64,000 nucleotides of DNA from Hypoxylon rubiginosum (lineage: Eukaryota > Ascomycota > Sordariomycetes > Xylariales > Hypoxylaceae), in contig CADCXA010000021.1 of the NCBI GenBank assembly GCA_902806565.1, positions 434,001 through 498,000 on the forward strand, written 5' to 3'. Below are positions 23,197-33,281 of the stretch, piece after piece (the stretch's first letter is position 1; each line of letters begins with the position of its first letter). Both the position numbers and the translations under genes were made by a program. The notes beneath the pieces are model-generated. The model was not told where the DNA came from and ran no database searches. It saw only the letters and a program-made list of their open reading frames with translations.

Positions 23197-24277
23197 TGAG
23201 TGAGTGTTCGCATGATTTTAATCAGATCTAAGCGAAGGAAAAGGGGCCGCGGGTAAGTCGAATCTGGGCAGGAAAATTAGGAGATAGGATAAGACCTTCT
23301 TACGAGCAGGAATTTAGTATGAGAGGAGTTATCGGGGACCTGAGTATCATACTTAAGGACGCCTAGGAAACGTATCGGCTTATCTGGAGCATTTTTCTTG
23401 GGTATGCTTTCTGATTAAGCATGGCTACGGTATACCGCTTGACTTAGTTAGAATTTAGCATGCGTTGAGGAGCTATTTTAACTTCTATACCTTTTTATAC
23501 GATCAGTTTTCGGGGTTTCTATGAGTTCAGATACATGCACTTGTGCTACGTGTACAAGAACTCGGAGGAAATACAAGACGACGAACCAATAGCTTTATTC
23601 ATACATTGGCGTTGAATACATACCTATCTATATATATAAGACAGAACATGTTTTTACCAATGTCAATTGTGGTATGTGGCCTATAAAACGAGTTTGAGAC
23701 GTATGTATGATGTAGATATAGATATTGATGTAATAGGGACCGCAGATCCGGAACCAATGCCGGCATGGAGTGGAGAAGTTTTCCCCGCACCGGTTCGATA
23801 TTCCGGAGGCTGAACCGATCCGTAAATTCTAATCAGCGCTAATAGATATTGAGAACGTGAGCTGATAAGAGTATCCTTCATCTCCCCTTTTTTTTCCCTT
23901 TCCCCCCTTTTCAAAGCTTTGAACGAGTGACAAAGACGACTTTTCTCGCATCCAGCATAGAACAAGTCTGTCCTACGGCAGCTACAAGTCACAGATGCCA
24001 ATCATCGATGGACATGTTACACAAATACTCCGGTATTGCTACTATCTAGCCTCTTAATATCAATATCCAAATCGTGGACGAATGCCTCTTGTCTAAGAGG
24101 GCATCTTATCTTGTACGCCGAAAACGCCGTCGCCACTGCAATGCCTTCCCAAAAAATAAAACACAATTCCCGGGCTTTCGATAGCCGAAGCCGCAATATG
24201 CAATTCACAACCAACCCGCCGAAATGTGGCCATGGTTCCCTGTCCCGTCTTAATGCAAATGCAATGCAATAACTGTT
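23197..24277. other. convergent intergenic region before met16
   Basis: 1.08 kb between two gene ends, moderately AT-rich, with 3'UTR sequence of both genes. No gene or repeat stands out. Confidence 0.55.
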
Positions 24278-25264
24278 TTAAGTCGATACGACTTCAGTCG
24301 AATCCTCCACCTGCTGTTCTCTTTCCACCTTCGCTAGAGCCGCCGTGAGCTCCTCCTCCTCGGCCTTCCGCTGCATCTCTTGGAGATACAGCGCGTATCT
24401 CGACTTCTTGTTGTGGATGCCGCACTCCGTCTTGGCCTGGCCCTTCCACCGGCCCGCTCTCTCGTCCTCGCCCGCGGATACCGGAGACGTGGAGTGCCAG
24501 TCGCCCACGGACTTATAACCCCTGTCTAGGAGCTCGTTGTACGGGATGTCGTTCTCCGCGATGTACGCCTTGACCTGGGCGAAGGTCCAGTCCACGAGGG
24601 GGTTGATCTTGATGATGCCGGCGTCGTCGTCCACCTCGAGGACGCCGATCTTGTCCCGCTCCCCCCCTTGCGAGCGCCTCCGCCCCGTCAGGACGGCGGC
24701 CACGTTCAGCTCGGCGTAGGCCCGCTGCTGGGGCTCGACCTTGGCGATCCAGTCGTACAGCTCGGCGGCGGTCTCGTACAGCTTCTCGCCGTACCGCTCC
24801 TCGAACTCGGCGGTTGTGTTGGCGTCGTGGGGCTTGTACGCGTGGACGCGGACGTTGGGGTACCGCGCCTTGACCCGCTCGACGAGGGCGTACGTCTCGT
24901 CGAAGTGGTACAGCGTGTCGAGGAAGATGAGGTCGACCGGCGACGAGGCGGGGGATTCCTTCTCGATCTTGGAGAGCATGTCCGTGGATACCAGGCCGGT
25001 GAGGCCGAAGGCGGTGGACTGGTAGAGGTTGGGAAAGCAGATCTTGACGAAGCGGAGCCTGTCCACGGCCGACATCTTTTCTAGTTGTTGGTTGAGGTGC
25101 TTGATATGTGGTTGTGTGAGGGTCACTTGAGGTAGCTCGCCCGAGGAGCTCGCCGTCGACGACGAGGCCGAGACATATCCCGACTCCAGATCCGTCACGT
25201 GCGGCATGATCTTAGATGTGAGACGTGGGGAGGATGAGCTGGATGAGGTTGAAGACGGCTCCAT
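24278..25264 (-). CDS. met16: phosphoadenosine phosphosulfate (PAPS) reductase
   Basis: Single exon, 328 residues. The enzyme reduces PAPS to sulfite with thioredoxin as donor, a cytosolic step of sulfate assimilation. Family features are STAFGLTGLVSTDML in the nucleotide-binding core, VDLIFLDTLYHFDETYAL, INPLVDWTFAQVKAYI, NDIPYNELLDRGYKSVGDWH and the catalytic ECGIH with its Cys near residue 281. The lack of the extra Cys pairs seen in APS reductases fits a PAPS-specific enzyme. The N-terminal 50 residues are Ser-rich and extend beyond the yeast protein. The C-terminus ends in a short charged helix. The third-position GC is very high, and the other strand carries a 138-codon shadow frame. 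Confidence 0.95.
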   Translation of the reverse strand: MEPSSTSSSSSSPRLTSKIMPHVTDLESGYVSASSSTASSSGELPQVTLTQPHIKHLNQQLEKMSAVDRLRFVKICFPNLYQSTAFGLTGLVSTDMLSKIEKESPASSPVDLIFLDTLYHFDETYALVERVKARYPNVRVHAYKPHDANTTAEFEERYGEKLYETAAELYDWIAKVEPQQRAYAELNVAAVLTGRRRSQGGERDKIGVLEVDDDAGIIKINPLVDWTFAQVKAYIAENDIPYNELLDRGYKSVGDWHSTSPVSAGEDERAGRWKGQAKTECGIHNKKSRYALYLQEMQRKAEEEELTAALAKVEREQQVEDSTEVVST

Positions 25265-27558
25265 CTTGCCTCACTATATGTTGAAAAAGGAGGGAAGAGG
25301 GGTATCGACTACCCGAGACTGACGCAGAGAGATGATAGATGCAAGAGGACTACCACCCAAAACGGAATGCTGAACCGAGGCGAATAGTATAGGCGAGAGA
25401 CAACTTGAAGGGGTGTTGTAACTTGGCTCAGAGATGGCAACAAAGGTGTACAGGGGCTTTGAGTGAGCACAATAGATGAGGACTTAGAAGAGAGGCAAGT
25501 ATGGGGAAAGGCGTCAGAGGTGATGGTTTGAGTTATAAGAGAAATGTGTAAGAGAGAGGTAGAGAGAGAGAGGAGAGAAGAGGGAGGGAGAAAATAGAGA
25601 AACCTGTTACCCGAGTCGGTACCTACAAGGCTACGTCGAGGTTGGTTATAGGTACTGTGCAGTACCACTGCCCACTACCTAAGGCAAAACTATAAAACCA
25701 AACACAACTGCAAATTTACTACGACGCGATGACAACATGACTAATCCGGTTCTCGGGATGTTGTGCTGGGCGCTGGAACCGGGTCCGGGATTGTTGTACA
25801 TAGTAGAATTGTCGCATATGGAGCTGGGGGTATTGCGCGATCTGCTTAGATGAGAATCTCATAGGCGATAGGTCCGCAACCCAAGGCCGTCAGGGGGCGT
25901 CAGAACAATTCTTTTACCATGTAGAAATTTTGGACACCGATCACGACATCGACGCTAGTCTAGTCGCAACGGAAAACGTCAAAGAATGATTGGCCGATTA
26001 CTGGGGCTTTCTGATTTCTGGGAGCAGTGAAAAGCCGCAGGTTGTTTCCGATACTTCTGATCCGGCCTGCTTTTACTATGTTGTATGTAAGCTCCCGGGA
26101 CTCCTAACTTACATGGTGGCGAGGCTGGTCACCCCGTAATATCTACCTGGGTAGTGAGTTACCTCGCAAGAGAGATGGTCCTTTTCTCGACGTCACTGCT
26201 GAGTTGATGTTGATCTCGGATCCGTTTCATGCGGCTTCATCCCGTCGTCTCGCGCGCCTTTCACTCACCGAGGTATATCGACAAATAATCCACCGGGATG
26301 ATGTGCTCGATTTTGTATACCTCTTGGTACAAGAGCATTGGGCAGGCCGTAGCAAGCGAGAACAAAAGCTTGTTGCCGACGTGGATGTCCTCGCCTGATA
26401 AGCTGGTGTGTCATTGGCATAATAAATGCCAGTCACGCCCGCAGGTTAAAGTCTATATATCGAGCACGCAATGTATCTACGCAAAGAGTCTAACATCTAG
26501 ACCTTGACATGTCCCATATTTCAGCTTGGCAGCTTGACTGTGCACCCTCCCGCAGACGTGACGACATTCTAGCTTCCTTGATTAATAAATAGAAAGACTC
26601 CCTTTAATATTCCTTGCATGGTCAATCGTCACTCGTGCTGTAGAAGGATTTGCTGGCGAGGCTGCGAGGGTGCATGTTGAGTTACTAGGTATGTAGGTAT
26701 GACATACTTGAGTCTGTCTAGGTGGCGGCTTCGTACTATGTCACTATGTTACCCAAACCTATATTCCATTTGTTTAGATATCACGACATCTGGCGGTGTA
26801 CAAGAGATTCTGGACTGTTGCCCTTTTTTTCTGTTACACCTCTCCCAGCTTGGCGGTAAACCTCCAAGAGCGATGGTCCAGGGCCCCTTTTGGAGGGGCG
26901 AATGGGCGAATGGGCGAAACGATCTGACTCGGATGGCGACGCTCAAATTTCCAAGACCCAATGTCGTGATTTTAAAATGATATTGCGAAAAGGTTAGCGG
27001 TTGTCGGAAGGCAAGAAAGAGAGTTGAAGTCGGACGGGAAGCAGAACTAGACGAATCCGGCAATTCCGGGACTCGGTTATGATCTGGGGATGTTGCAATG
27101 GTTAAAGAGCCGCTTGGACGGTTTATCGGGGCCGATAGCCGCGCCAAAGTAGTAGAGTAGTAGAGTAGTAGCACTTTCATATCTCCGTAGATGGGATCTG
27201 CATTTACCGACTAGGCTGGGGCTGGCTGGGCTGGCTGGGCTGGCTGTTCTTTGGTATCCCCTTGTTCCTGTGTCTCGGAATTACATCTAGACCATCTGGA
27301 CCCCTATAAGATCCTGGGGTGCAGGTTTGTTTGTGGCAGGCCAGAATTATTCATAAACCACGATGCATCCTCTTCTCCTCTCGAGAACATTCTTTCACTC
27401 TCTCAAGTTATTAAAGGAACCCCTTACACCTGCAGAGCGATGTCCATTGGAGATGATGAAAATATCTAGGTACCTACCTAGGTGTCTACGGTGCAAAATG
27501 GGTAACAATAACAATTTTGATTATCTAAGCAATAAACGCAATAAACGCAATAAACGCA
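25265..27558. other. gene-poor region between met16 and a transposon
   Basis: About 2.3 kb. The met16 leader (purine-rich on plus) runs to about 25670. After that I find no supportable gene. A 64-codon frame at 26204-26398 is unassigned. Short tandem repeats occur at 27151-27172 (GTAGTAGA type) and 27213-27247. The right end has AATAAACGC units that lead into the target duplication of the 27568 element. Confidence 0.5.
27213..27247. repeat. GGCTGGGCT-type minisatellite
   Basis: About four imperfect copies of a 9-bp GGCTGGGCT/GGCTGGGGCT unit. Confidence 0.85.
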
Positions 27559-27567
27559 ATGCATAGA

Positions 27568-27682
27568 GGGGATACAGCTCATCCGACCATTGACCCGCTT
27601 TGGACCTGACCATAGCCCCATTTATTTGTATGTGGCGGGGTGCCAACCACTGACCATTGGGATCTGACCTGACCACGGCCCC
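27568..27682 (+). repeat. left 115-bp terminal inverted repeat
   Basis: Pairs with 28470-28584 at roughly 94 percent identity by eye. It contains sub-repeats of GACCATTG and GACCTGACCA, which may be transposase-binding subunits. Confidence 0.95.
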
Positions 27683-27911
27683 ATGGTCAGGTGAGATCCT
27701 TTATCATTGACTTCTTATTTAACCTATTATTCTCAATTCAATTCTGAAGTAAAAGCTTCAAAAATAATATATAAATATAGGTATTTACAATGCGAAAATA
27801 AAAAATTTGGTTGCACCAGAATTCAATAAGTGGCTGCAATTCAATTATAATTAGAAGGTAAAACCTTAGATGAAATTACTCAAATACAAAATCTAAGGGT
27901 ATCACGTGAGG

Positions 27912-27968
27912 CCCTTTGTAATACCCTTTGCAATACCCTTCGCAATACCCTTCGCAATACCCTTCGCG
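27912..27968 (+). repeat. 12-bp tandem array inside the element
   Basis: Nearly five copies of CCCTTYGCAATA, with the first copies diverged (TTTGTAATA, TTTGCAATA). Confidence 0.9.
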
Positions 27969-28196
27969 CTCAACCTATATATTGAAATATCTCAACAACC
28001 AAGGCCTGCACGAGCTTAAACTTTATAATATTTAAAAGCTCTTTGTAAGGCGAAACTTTTAATATACAGGTTGTATTATTTATATTTATCTAAGGATTAT
28101 TAAATAGAATATATAAATGCCTTTCAAAATTCAATTGAATTTCGTAGGTGCCACCAGCCTAAATGCCAGCCTGGGGTATAACCGTAAGCACTTAAT

Positions 28197-28257
28197 GAGT
28201 ACTTATTGAGTACTCATTGAGTACTTATCGAGTGCTTATCGAGTGCTTATCGAGTGG
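28197..28257 (+). repeat. 11-bp tandem array inside the element
   Basis: Five and a half copies of GAGTACTTATT and variants. A shorter cluster of the same unit recurs near 28386-28422. Confidence 0.9.
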
Positions 28258-28469
28258 TTATTATATATTACTACTATATCCCTTATTAAATAAACTATCA
28301 TACCTATCAATAAGTGGTCATATATAGTACAGGTATTTTTATTCAATTTTATTTAATTTTATTTCAATTATTAAAAACCTCAGAGTATATATTGAGTACT
28401 TATTGAGTACATATTGAGTACCTGTAATTCCTGTCTTTTACCCCTCCTTACATAATCAAATTTATGCCT

Positions 28470-28584
28470 GGGGCCCTGGTCAGGTCAGATCCCAATGGTC
28501 AGTGGTCGGCACCCCGCCACATACAAATAAGCGGGTCAATGGTCAGGTCCAAAGCGGGTCAATGGTCAGATGAGCTGTATCCCC
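28470..28584 (-). repeat. right 115-bp terminal inverted repeat
   Basis: Inverted match of 27568-27682, ungapped. It ends at the second copy of the 9-bp target duplication. Confidence 0.95.
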
Positions 28585-28593
28585 ATGCATAGA

Positions 28594-29164
28594 CCACCCT
28601 TAGGTTTTCCTGGCCCTCCAAACTTACAAACCAATTTCATCATTTCTGCAGCAATACGGATATTCATCGGTTGATTTAATGTTCTTGAGAATCCCTGCCG
28701 AGGAACCCGTGGACCGGAAAGGAATCCTTCACTCTTGTGAACCATTGAGCCAATGAGCCAATGAGTAGCCCGCTTGAGACCCAGCCACCAGGAACGAGCA
28801 ACAAAACGGCCTTGGTACTCTGGTACTCTGGTACTCCACCACGGCCCTGACACAACTGACACAACTGACACAACTGGCACAACTGGCACAGGCTGACAGG
28901 TGAAGAGAAAACACCCCGCGCCCGCGCCCGCGCAATTTGTAAACTTCGTTCCTCGTGTGAGAAAGTCTTGTGTGTGTGTGAATATCCCCCATCCCCCTTT
29001 TACCCTTCCTAGCCCGATACACAATTCCTACACCTTGGATCCACAGCAGAGCCCCGAGGCTCAAGTTCCTCTATCAGTCTGTGTATCATCGACCCCTCTT
29101 TACGTATACATCTCTCCTATCACTATTATTATCTCAGTGACGTCTTCCCCAAACCTGGACCGCC
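28594..29164. other. ser2 promoter with short tandem repeats
   Basis: 571 bp between the transposon and the ser2 start. It holds three copies of CTGGTACT (about 28814-28838), a 10-bp ACAACTGACA array (28850-28890) and a GCCCGC run (about 28918-28932). CT-rich leader sequence follows. Confidence 0.6.
28850..28890 (+). repeat. ACAACTGACA minisatellite
   Basis: Four copies of a 10-bp unit, the last two reading ACAACTGGCA, in the ser2 promoter. Confidence 0.9.
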
Positions 29165-30586
29165 ATGGCCGCCGATGACAGCCCCGCAAAGCAAGGCTCG
29201 GGTCGCCCGCAGCTGTCCTCAATGAGAACTAGTTCCTATCTCAAAGAGCACCAGCAGTACCGTCCTCCCAAGCAGCACAGTGACAACCACTTCGGCATAG
29301 ATACTGTCGTCGAAGACCTGCAGAGCGCCAGAATATCTCCTCCTAAGAACTTCAGCCCTTTCAATGGCGTGCCCTCCAAGGACGAGCCGCCCACCATCCT
29401 CGAAGGCGCTAGTCACGACTTCACCCATCCAAACTGCGCTCCGCCGAGGGGCATCAAGTCAGACCGGCTCGTCGCTACCTTGATCTACAAGTCGGCGTCC
29501 CCTCGCACCTCGCATGTCCCCTCCCCGAGACTGGGTTCGTCCATCTCGGATATTCCCGCAAACCTCGCTCCCACGACCAATATCGAGTCCTTCCCCCTGG
29601 AGCCCCCCGCCGCTGCCGACCCCGAGCCTCTCGACCACCTCTACGGTTCTTATATCTCGCCTATGTGCATCACCTCTTTCCTCCATCTCATGTCCTCCTT
29701 TCCCCTGCCCCGGGGCGTCGGCGAGGCTACTTCGTCGCATCGCTGCCTTGACAATCCGGAGCACCCTCTGGTTGTCGAGCTGACCATGTCTCCGGCGCCT
29801 TCCCGGAACTACCTCTCACTAACGGACTTACGGAAGCACGAGCTCATCTACCGATTCGAGCGAGAATGGAATGTCGACGTTGCACTGCAACGTGATACCC
29901 TCTGGCGCCGCTATCCGCGCCTCGTGGTCTTCGATATGGATAGCACTTTGATTACGCAGGAGGTCATCGACCTCTTGGCGGCCACAATCACAGATCCGCC
30001 AGACTTGGCAGCCAACGTTGCGAATATCACGCGTCGGGCCATGCTGGGAGAGCTGGAGTTTGATGCCGCGTTCCGGGAGCGAGTTGCCCTGCTCAAGGGA
30101 CTCCCCGCCACCATATTTGAGCAGCTGCGGCCTGTTCTGAACGTCACGAAGGGGGTCACAGACATGCTGCGGGCCTTTAAGAGGCTGGGTATCAAAACCG
30201 CTGTCCTGTCGGGGGGGTTCTTGCCACTGACGAGCTGGTTGGCCGGTGAGCTGGGGATTGACTATGCGTACGCGAACGAGGTCGTGATCGACGACTCGGG
30301 ACGTCTGACGGGCGAAGTGAAAGGACGCATCGTAGGCAGGGAACGGAAGCAAGAACTGCTCCTCGAGATTGCTGAAAAAGAGGGGATCCCACTCGAGCAG
30401 GTGGTGGCGGTGGGCGACGGGGCCAATGACCTATTGATGCTGGACACGGCAAGCTTGGGCGTGGCGTGGAATGCAAAGCCTCGGGTACAGTTGGAGGCTG
30501 GCGCGCGACTCAATGGCGAGAGCCTCGTCGACCTGCTTTACCTATTTGGATTCACCAGCGAGGAGATCGACATGCTGACGTCGTGA
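29165..30586 (+). CDS. ser2: phosphoserine phosphatase
   Basis: Single exon, 473 residues, with start context CCGCCATGG. It catalyses the last step of serine synthesis, hydrolysis of O-phospho-L-serine, in the cytosol. The HAD-fold core fills the C-terminal half. Motif I is VVFDMDSTLI near residue 255, with the nucleophile and acid Asp residues. EVIDLLA and MLGELEFDAAFRERVALLKG form the cap, motif II is AVLSGGF, and motif IV is VAVGDGANDLLML near residue 415. The N-terminal 240 residues hold a Ser/Pro-rich region and a degenerate regulatory domain, as in other filamentous fungi; yeast Ser2 (309 residues) is much shorter. A Mutator-type element ends 580 bp upstream, inside the likely promoter. 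Confidence 0.95.
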   Translation: MAADDSPAKQGSGRPQLSSMRTSSYLKEHQQYRPPKQHSDNHFGIDTVVEDLQSARISPPKNFSPFNGVPSKDEPPTILEGASHDFTHPNCAPPRGIKSDRLVATLIYKSASPRTSHVPSPRLGSSISDIPANLAPTTNIESFPLEPPAAADPEPLDHLYGSYISPMCITSFLHLMSSFPLPRGVGEATSSHRCLDNPEHPLVVELTMSPAPSRNYLSLTDLRKHELIYRFEREWNVDVALQRDTLWRRYPRLVVFDMDSTLITQEVIDLLAATITDPPDLAANVANITRRAMLGELEFDAAFRERVALLKGLPATIFEQLRPVLNVTKGVTDMLRAFKRLGIKTAVLSGGFLPLTSWLAGELGIDYAYANEVVIDDSGRLTGEVKGRIVGRERKQELLLEIAEKEGIPLEQVVAVGDGANDLLMLDTASLGVAWNAKPRVQLEAGARLNGESLVDLLYLFGFTSEEIDMLTS

Positions 30587-31141
30587 GCCTGAGGTGGGTA
30601 GTTAATTACTCGTATTGCCTGCTACCCTTACTATTTCGTATGCCTACGTATAGATAGTTTTGGTCTGTCTCCATACCGCCTAGAAATATTGGGATTATCG
30701 GAAGAAAAGTCACGATTTAATGCCGCCCAGTGTCCTAGTACCTATACAGAGGCGAGTAGCATGACTAAAACGGCTGAATATTTGGCAATCCTGAGACCGG
30801 AGTTGGAAGTCCTTGGTTTGATCGTTCACAACGGCCATGTATATAGTACTACTAAAATTGAGACTTGCTACAGCTGAAGATAATCATCGGATACAAAATA
30901 CGCTCGCAGCTGTATAGAACTAGATTCGGGGATACCGAATAGTGATGGTTGATATAACACCCAGCAATGCTCCTCACGACTAGGTAATATCCCAAAAGCC
31001 GGGTTGGCAACTTGGTTAATTCTAATAACAATGCCCCGATGCTCGGTCTCTTGAGCTATGTACAATCAGGCTAGAGATGCCGCATCCTCTACAGTGGCAT
31101 TAACATGATAAACGACTCGGAAGCCTTGTCGAGGAAGAAAT
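30587..31141. other. convergent intergenic region
   Basis: 555 bp between the ser2 stop and the end of the next minus-strand gene. Nothing supportable. Confidence 0.55.
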
Positions 31142-31870
31142 CTAGTAGCCGTCCTTGCCCCATTTGTTGTACTTGTCGTGGAGATGCTACGAGATGGGTC
31201 AGCCGAGATCAGAATGTTCACAGCATATGTTGTCCATAGCCGCACGAGTTTTGCGCCGGGGTAGATGGAGGACAACATTCTAGGGCATACGACGGGCGAA
31301 CATACCTTTGGTAGGGTAACGTCGGGGATGACGACGACGTTGACGGCGCTGGGGGCGTCCTTGGGGGCGGCGTCCGGGTCACCGCCGGGGTGGTATCGGT
31401 ACTTGCCCTCGGTCGCGCCGGTCTCCCACGGCATGCCGGACTTGGCCATGCCGACGGAGGCTTCGGACGTCGACTTGGTGGGAGAGCGGCCTAGATGGTT
31501 TTACGGTTAGAATCTGCGGTGACGGAGGGGATGCCTGGCTGAGTGGAAGTGTGTAGGTATGAGCCGTACCGAAGTAAAGACCAGCACCGCCCAGAGCTAG
31601 AACCATGACGCCTCCCAGAATCTGCGTCAGTTCGAGTTAGCATCCGCATAGCAAATCCTCCTTCTCTTCTTCTCTTGCCGCTGGATTCTCATGAGATAGA
31701 GAGATGGAGGTTCTCTAAAGTATTGCACTCTCGGGTTCTCGGGTATGACGCACCATCAACTCGGGGTTGCGCTTGGTCTCCTCCTTGAGGGCCGGGTCGG
31801 CGGCGAGCCGGCGGGCGGTGGTAGAGAATGCCCTTTGGGAAAAGGCTCGTCGAGCGATCATGGATGCCAT
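31142..31870 (-). CDS. small predicted mitochondrial single-pass membrane protein
   Basis: Four exons (31870-31754, 31621-31570, 31490-31306, 31186-31142) give 132 residues. No single frame shows more than half of it. The N-terminus MASMIARRAFSQRAFSTTAR is an Arg/Ser-rich mitochondrial presequence. A Lys/Glu-rich stretch and one membrane segment, ILGGVMVLALGGAGLYFG (about residues 40-57), follow. A hydrophilic tail then carries MPWETGATEGKYRYHPGG, NVVVIPDVTLP and the end DKYNKWGKDGY. Four exons that keep frame and produce a coherent topology support a real gene. I do not recognise a named family. The tail could face the intermembrane space or matrix; a respiratory-chain or membrane-organisation role is a guess. 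Confidence 0.82.
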
Positions 31871-33281
31871 GGCTACGGTATGTTCGTCGTTGTCGCGGTA
31901 TCTGATGTCGGGCGTGGTGTCGGGAATTGAGGTTATTGGCAGGTTTGCGGATTATTTTGGAAAAAGAGGTCGTACGATGCAAGCAGCTTGACGTGCGAAA
32001 GATGCTTCATTGGCCAATCAAGAGAGGGTCCCTTTTGGGGGAGTTTTTATGCCTCATACTTTGGGCATAAACTGTATAATTATGTTAATGTGCATAACTA
32101 CATATAGTGCAAGCTAGGTATATATGTACATGTAGTACAGGTCTAGACAGGACAGCTAGACAGGCTAGCTTCATTTCTATCACGTCAAATCTAATGGGCT
32201 ACTCTTTTGGTACCTGCATACGCACTTAAGAGGTTGACTGGTCCTCTGGGTATTTGAGAAAACAAATCAAATGATTTTTTTATAGAAGCGTTTCTCAGTA
32301 ATCTATATCCGAGTTGTCCGACAAGGTGAGAGATACTATTGGTAACTTATCTACATACATATGTAATATACTAATTTTACTATGCTTCGTACATCTGTTG
32401 CCTTTCAAGCTTGAACAGATAAAAAGGGGGAAAGGGATAGCACATGAAGAGCAGGTACAAATTTGGATTAGGGCTGAGCACCGTTACCATGTATATGACC
32501 CATGTACATGATCAGTACAATCATGCACACCTATTCAGAATTATGACTAGATGTAGACCCATGTATAGGTATATGTAGGTTTATACGGTTTACATACATC
32601 ATATATGGAGAAGACCAAAAACAGACTGGTTAGCTTTGGTTTCCTTTATGAACTTTATGCATGACAAGCCCCCTTAAGATTAAGGTTAAGTTGTCTTTCT
32701 AAATCTAGCCCATCTCCATTTGCTGCCGCCTTGCATCATCTCATCTCGCGACGACCGCGCAATTGCCCGGATTACCCATACGACTCCCTCCCGGTCTGGC
32801 TTCACTATCCTTCCTTTTTTTCTTCTCTCAGTTCTCTTCGTCCCAATAATTTTTCTTCTTCTTTCGACAGAACCGGCCGCCACGCCTCCTGCTGTGCAGA
32901 CAACAACCACAGGGTATAAAAATTTTACAATCAACGCTCTCTTAATTCACCGTATTTCTCGCTTCGGGCAAACGAAAAACGAACGATCCCACCGCTGGGT
33001 CCGTCACCTCGTCTTCTTCAAGCAACTCTCTCTTCCACTCTCGTTATCGAGTCGATCTTTACCCCCCAAGTATTCGATATCGCCATAGCATATAATTTGT
33101 AATTACGACACTGTCCTGTCACTCGTGCCAGCGCATTGCCTTTGCTGTATTCAGTGGGGGAGCTTCACCCAAAGTTTATACGGGTTCGATCATTTATACA
33201 CAGGTGCCATGCTATAGGAGGTACCTATATGGAACTTGAGTACTGCGGAACACGGTCCAACTCCGAGATATAGCATTCACG
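31871..33281. other. divergent intergenic region and erf2 leader
   Basis: 1.41 kb. The middle (32050-32650) is AT-rich with many ATGTA/ACATA words. 32700-33100 is pyrimidine-rich on plus, like a fungal leader, and makes a spurious 122-codon frame. No gene supported. Confidence 0.55.

Larger units (their letters stand above)
27568..28584. mobile_element. non-autonomous Mutator-type (MULE-like) DNA transposon
   Basis: The element is 1,017 bp and begins and ends with inverted GGGGATACAGCTCATC. It is flanked on both sides by the same 9-bp direct repeat ATGCATAGA (27559-27567 and 28585-28593). The terminal inverted repeats are 115 bp each, with no gap and about seven mismatches. Long terminal repeats with a 9-bp target duplication are the hallmarks of the Mutator superfamily. 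The interior is strongly AT-rich, has no coding frame of note and contains two arrays of short tandem repeats. It must have relied on a transposase encoded elsewhere. The superfamily call rests on structure only, since no transposase is present. Confidence 0.85.

Noticed and set aside
26204..26398. 64-codon plus-strand frame with protein-like sequence (DPFHAASSRRLARLSLTEVY)
   Set aside because: It reads plausibly, but no flanking exons, domain or start context support it, and the opposite strand has a frame of similar length.
27568..28584. CRISPR-like array from the internal repeats
   Set aside because: The 11-12 bp units are head-to-tail with no spacers, and the host is eukaryotic.
32720..33088. 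122-codon plus-strand frame before erf2
   Set aside because: It lies in the pyrimidine-rich erf2 leader and its hydrophobic runs reflect T-rich sequence.
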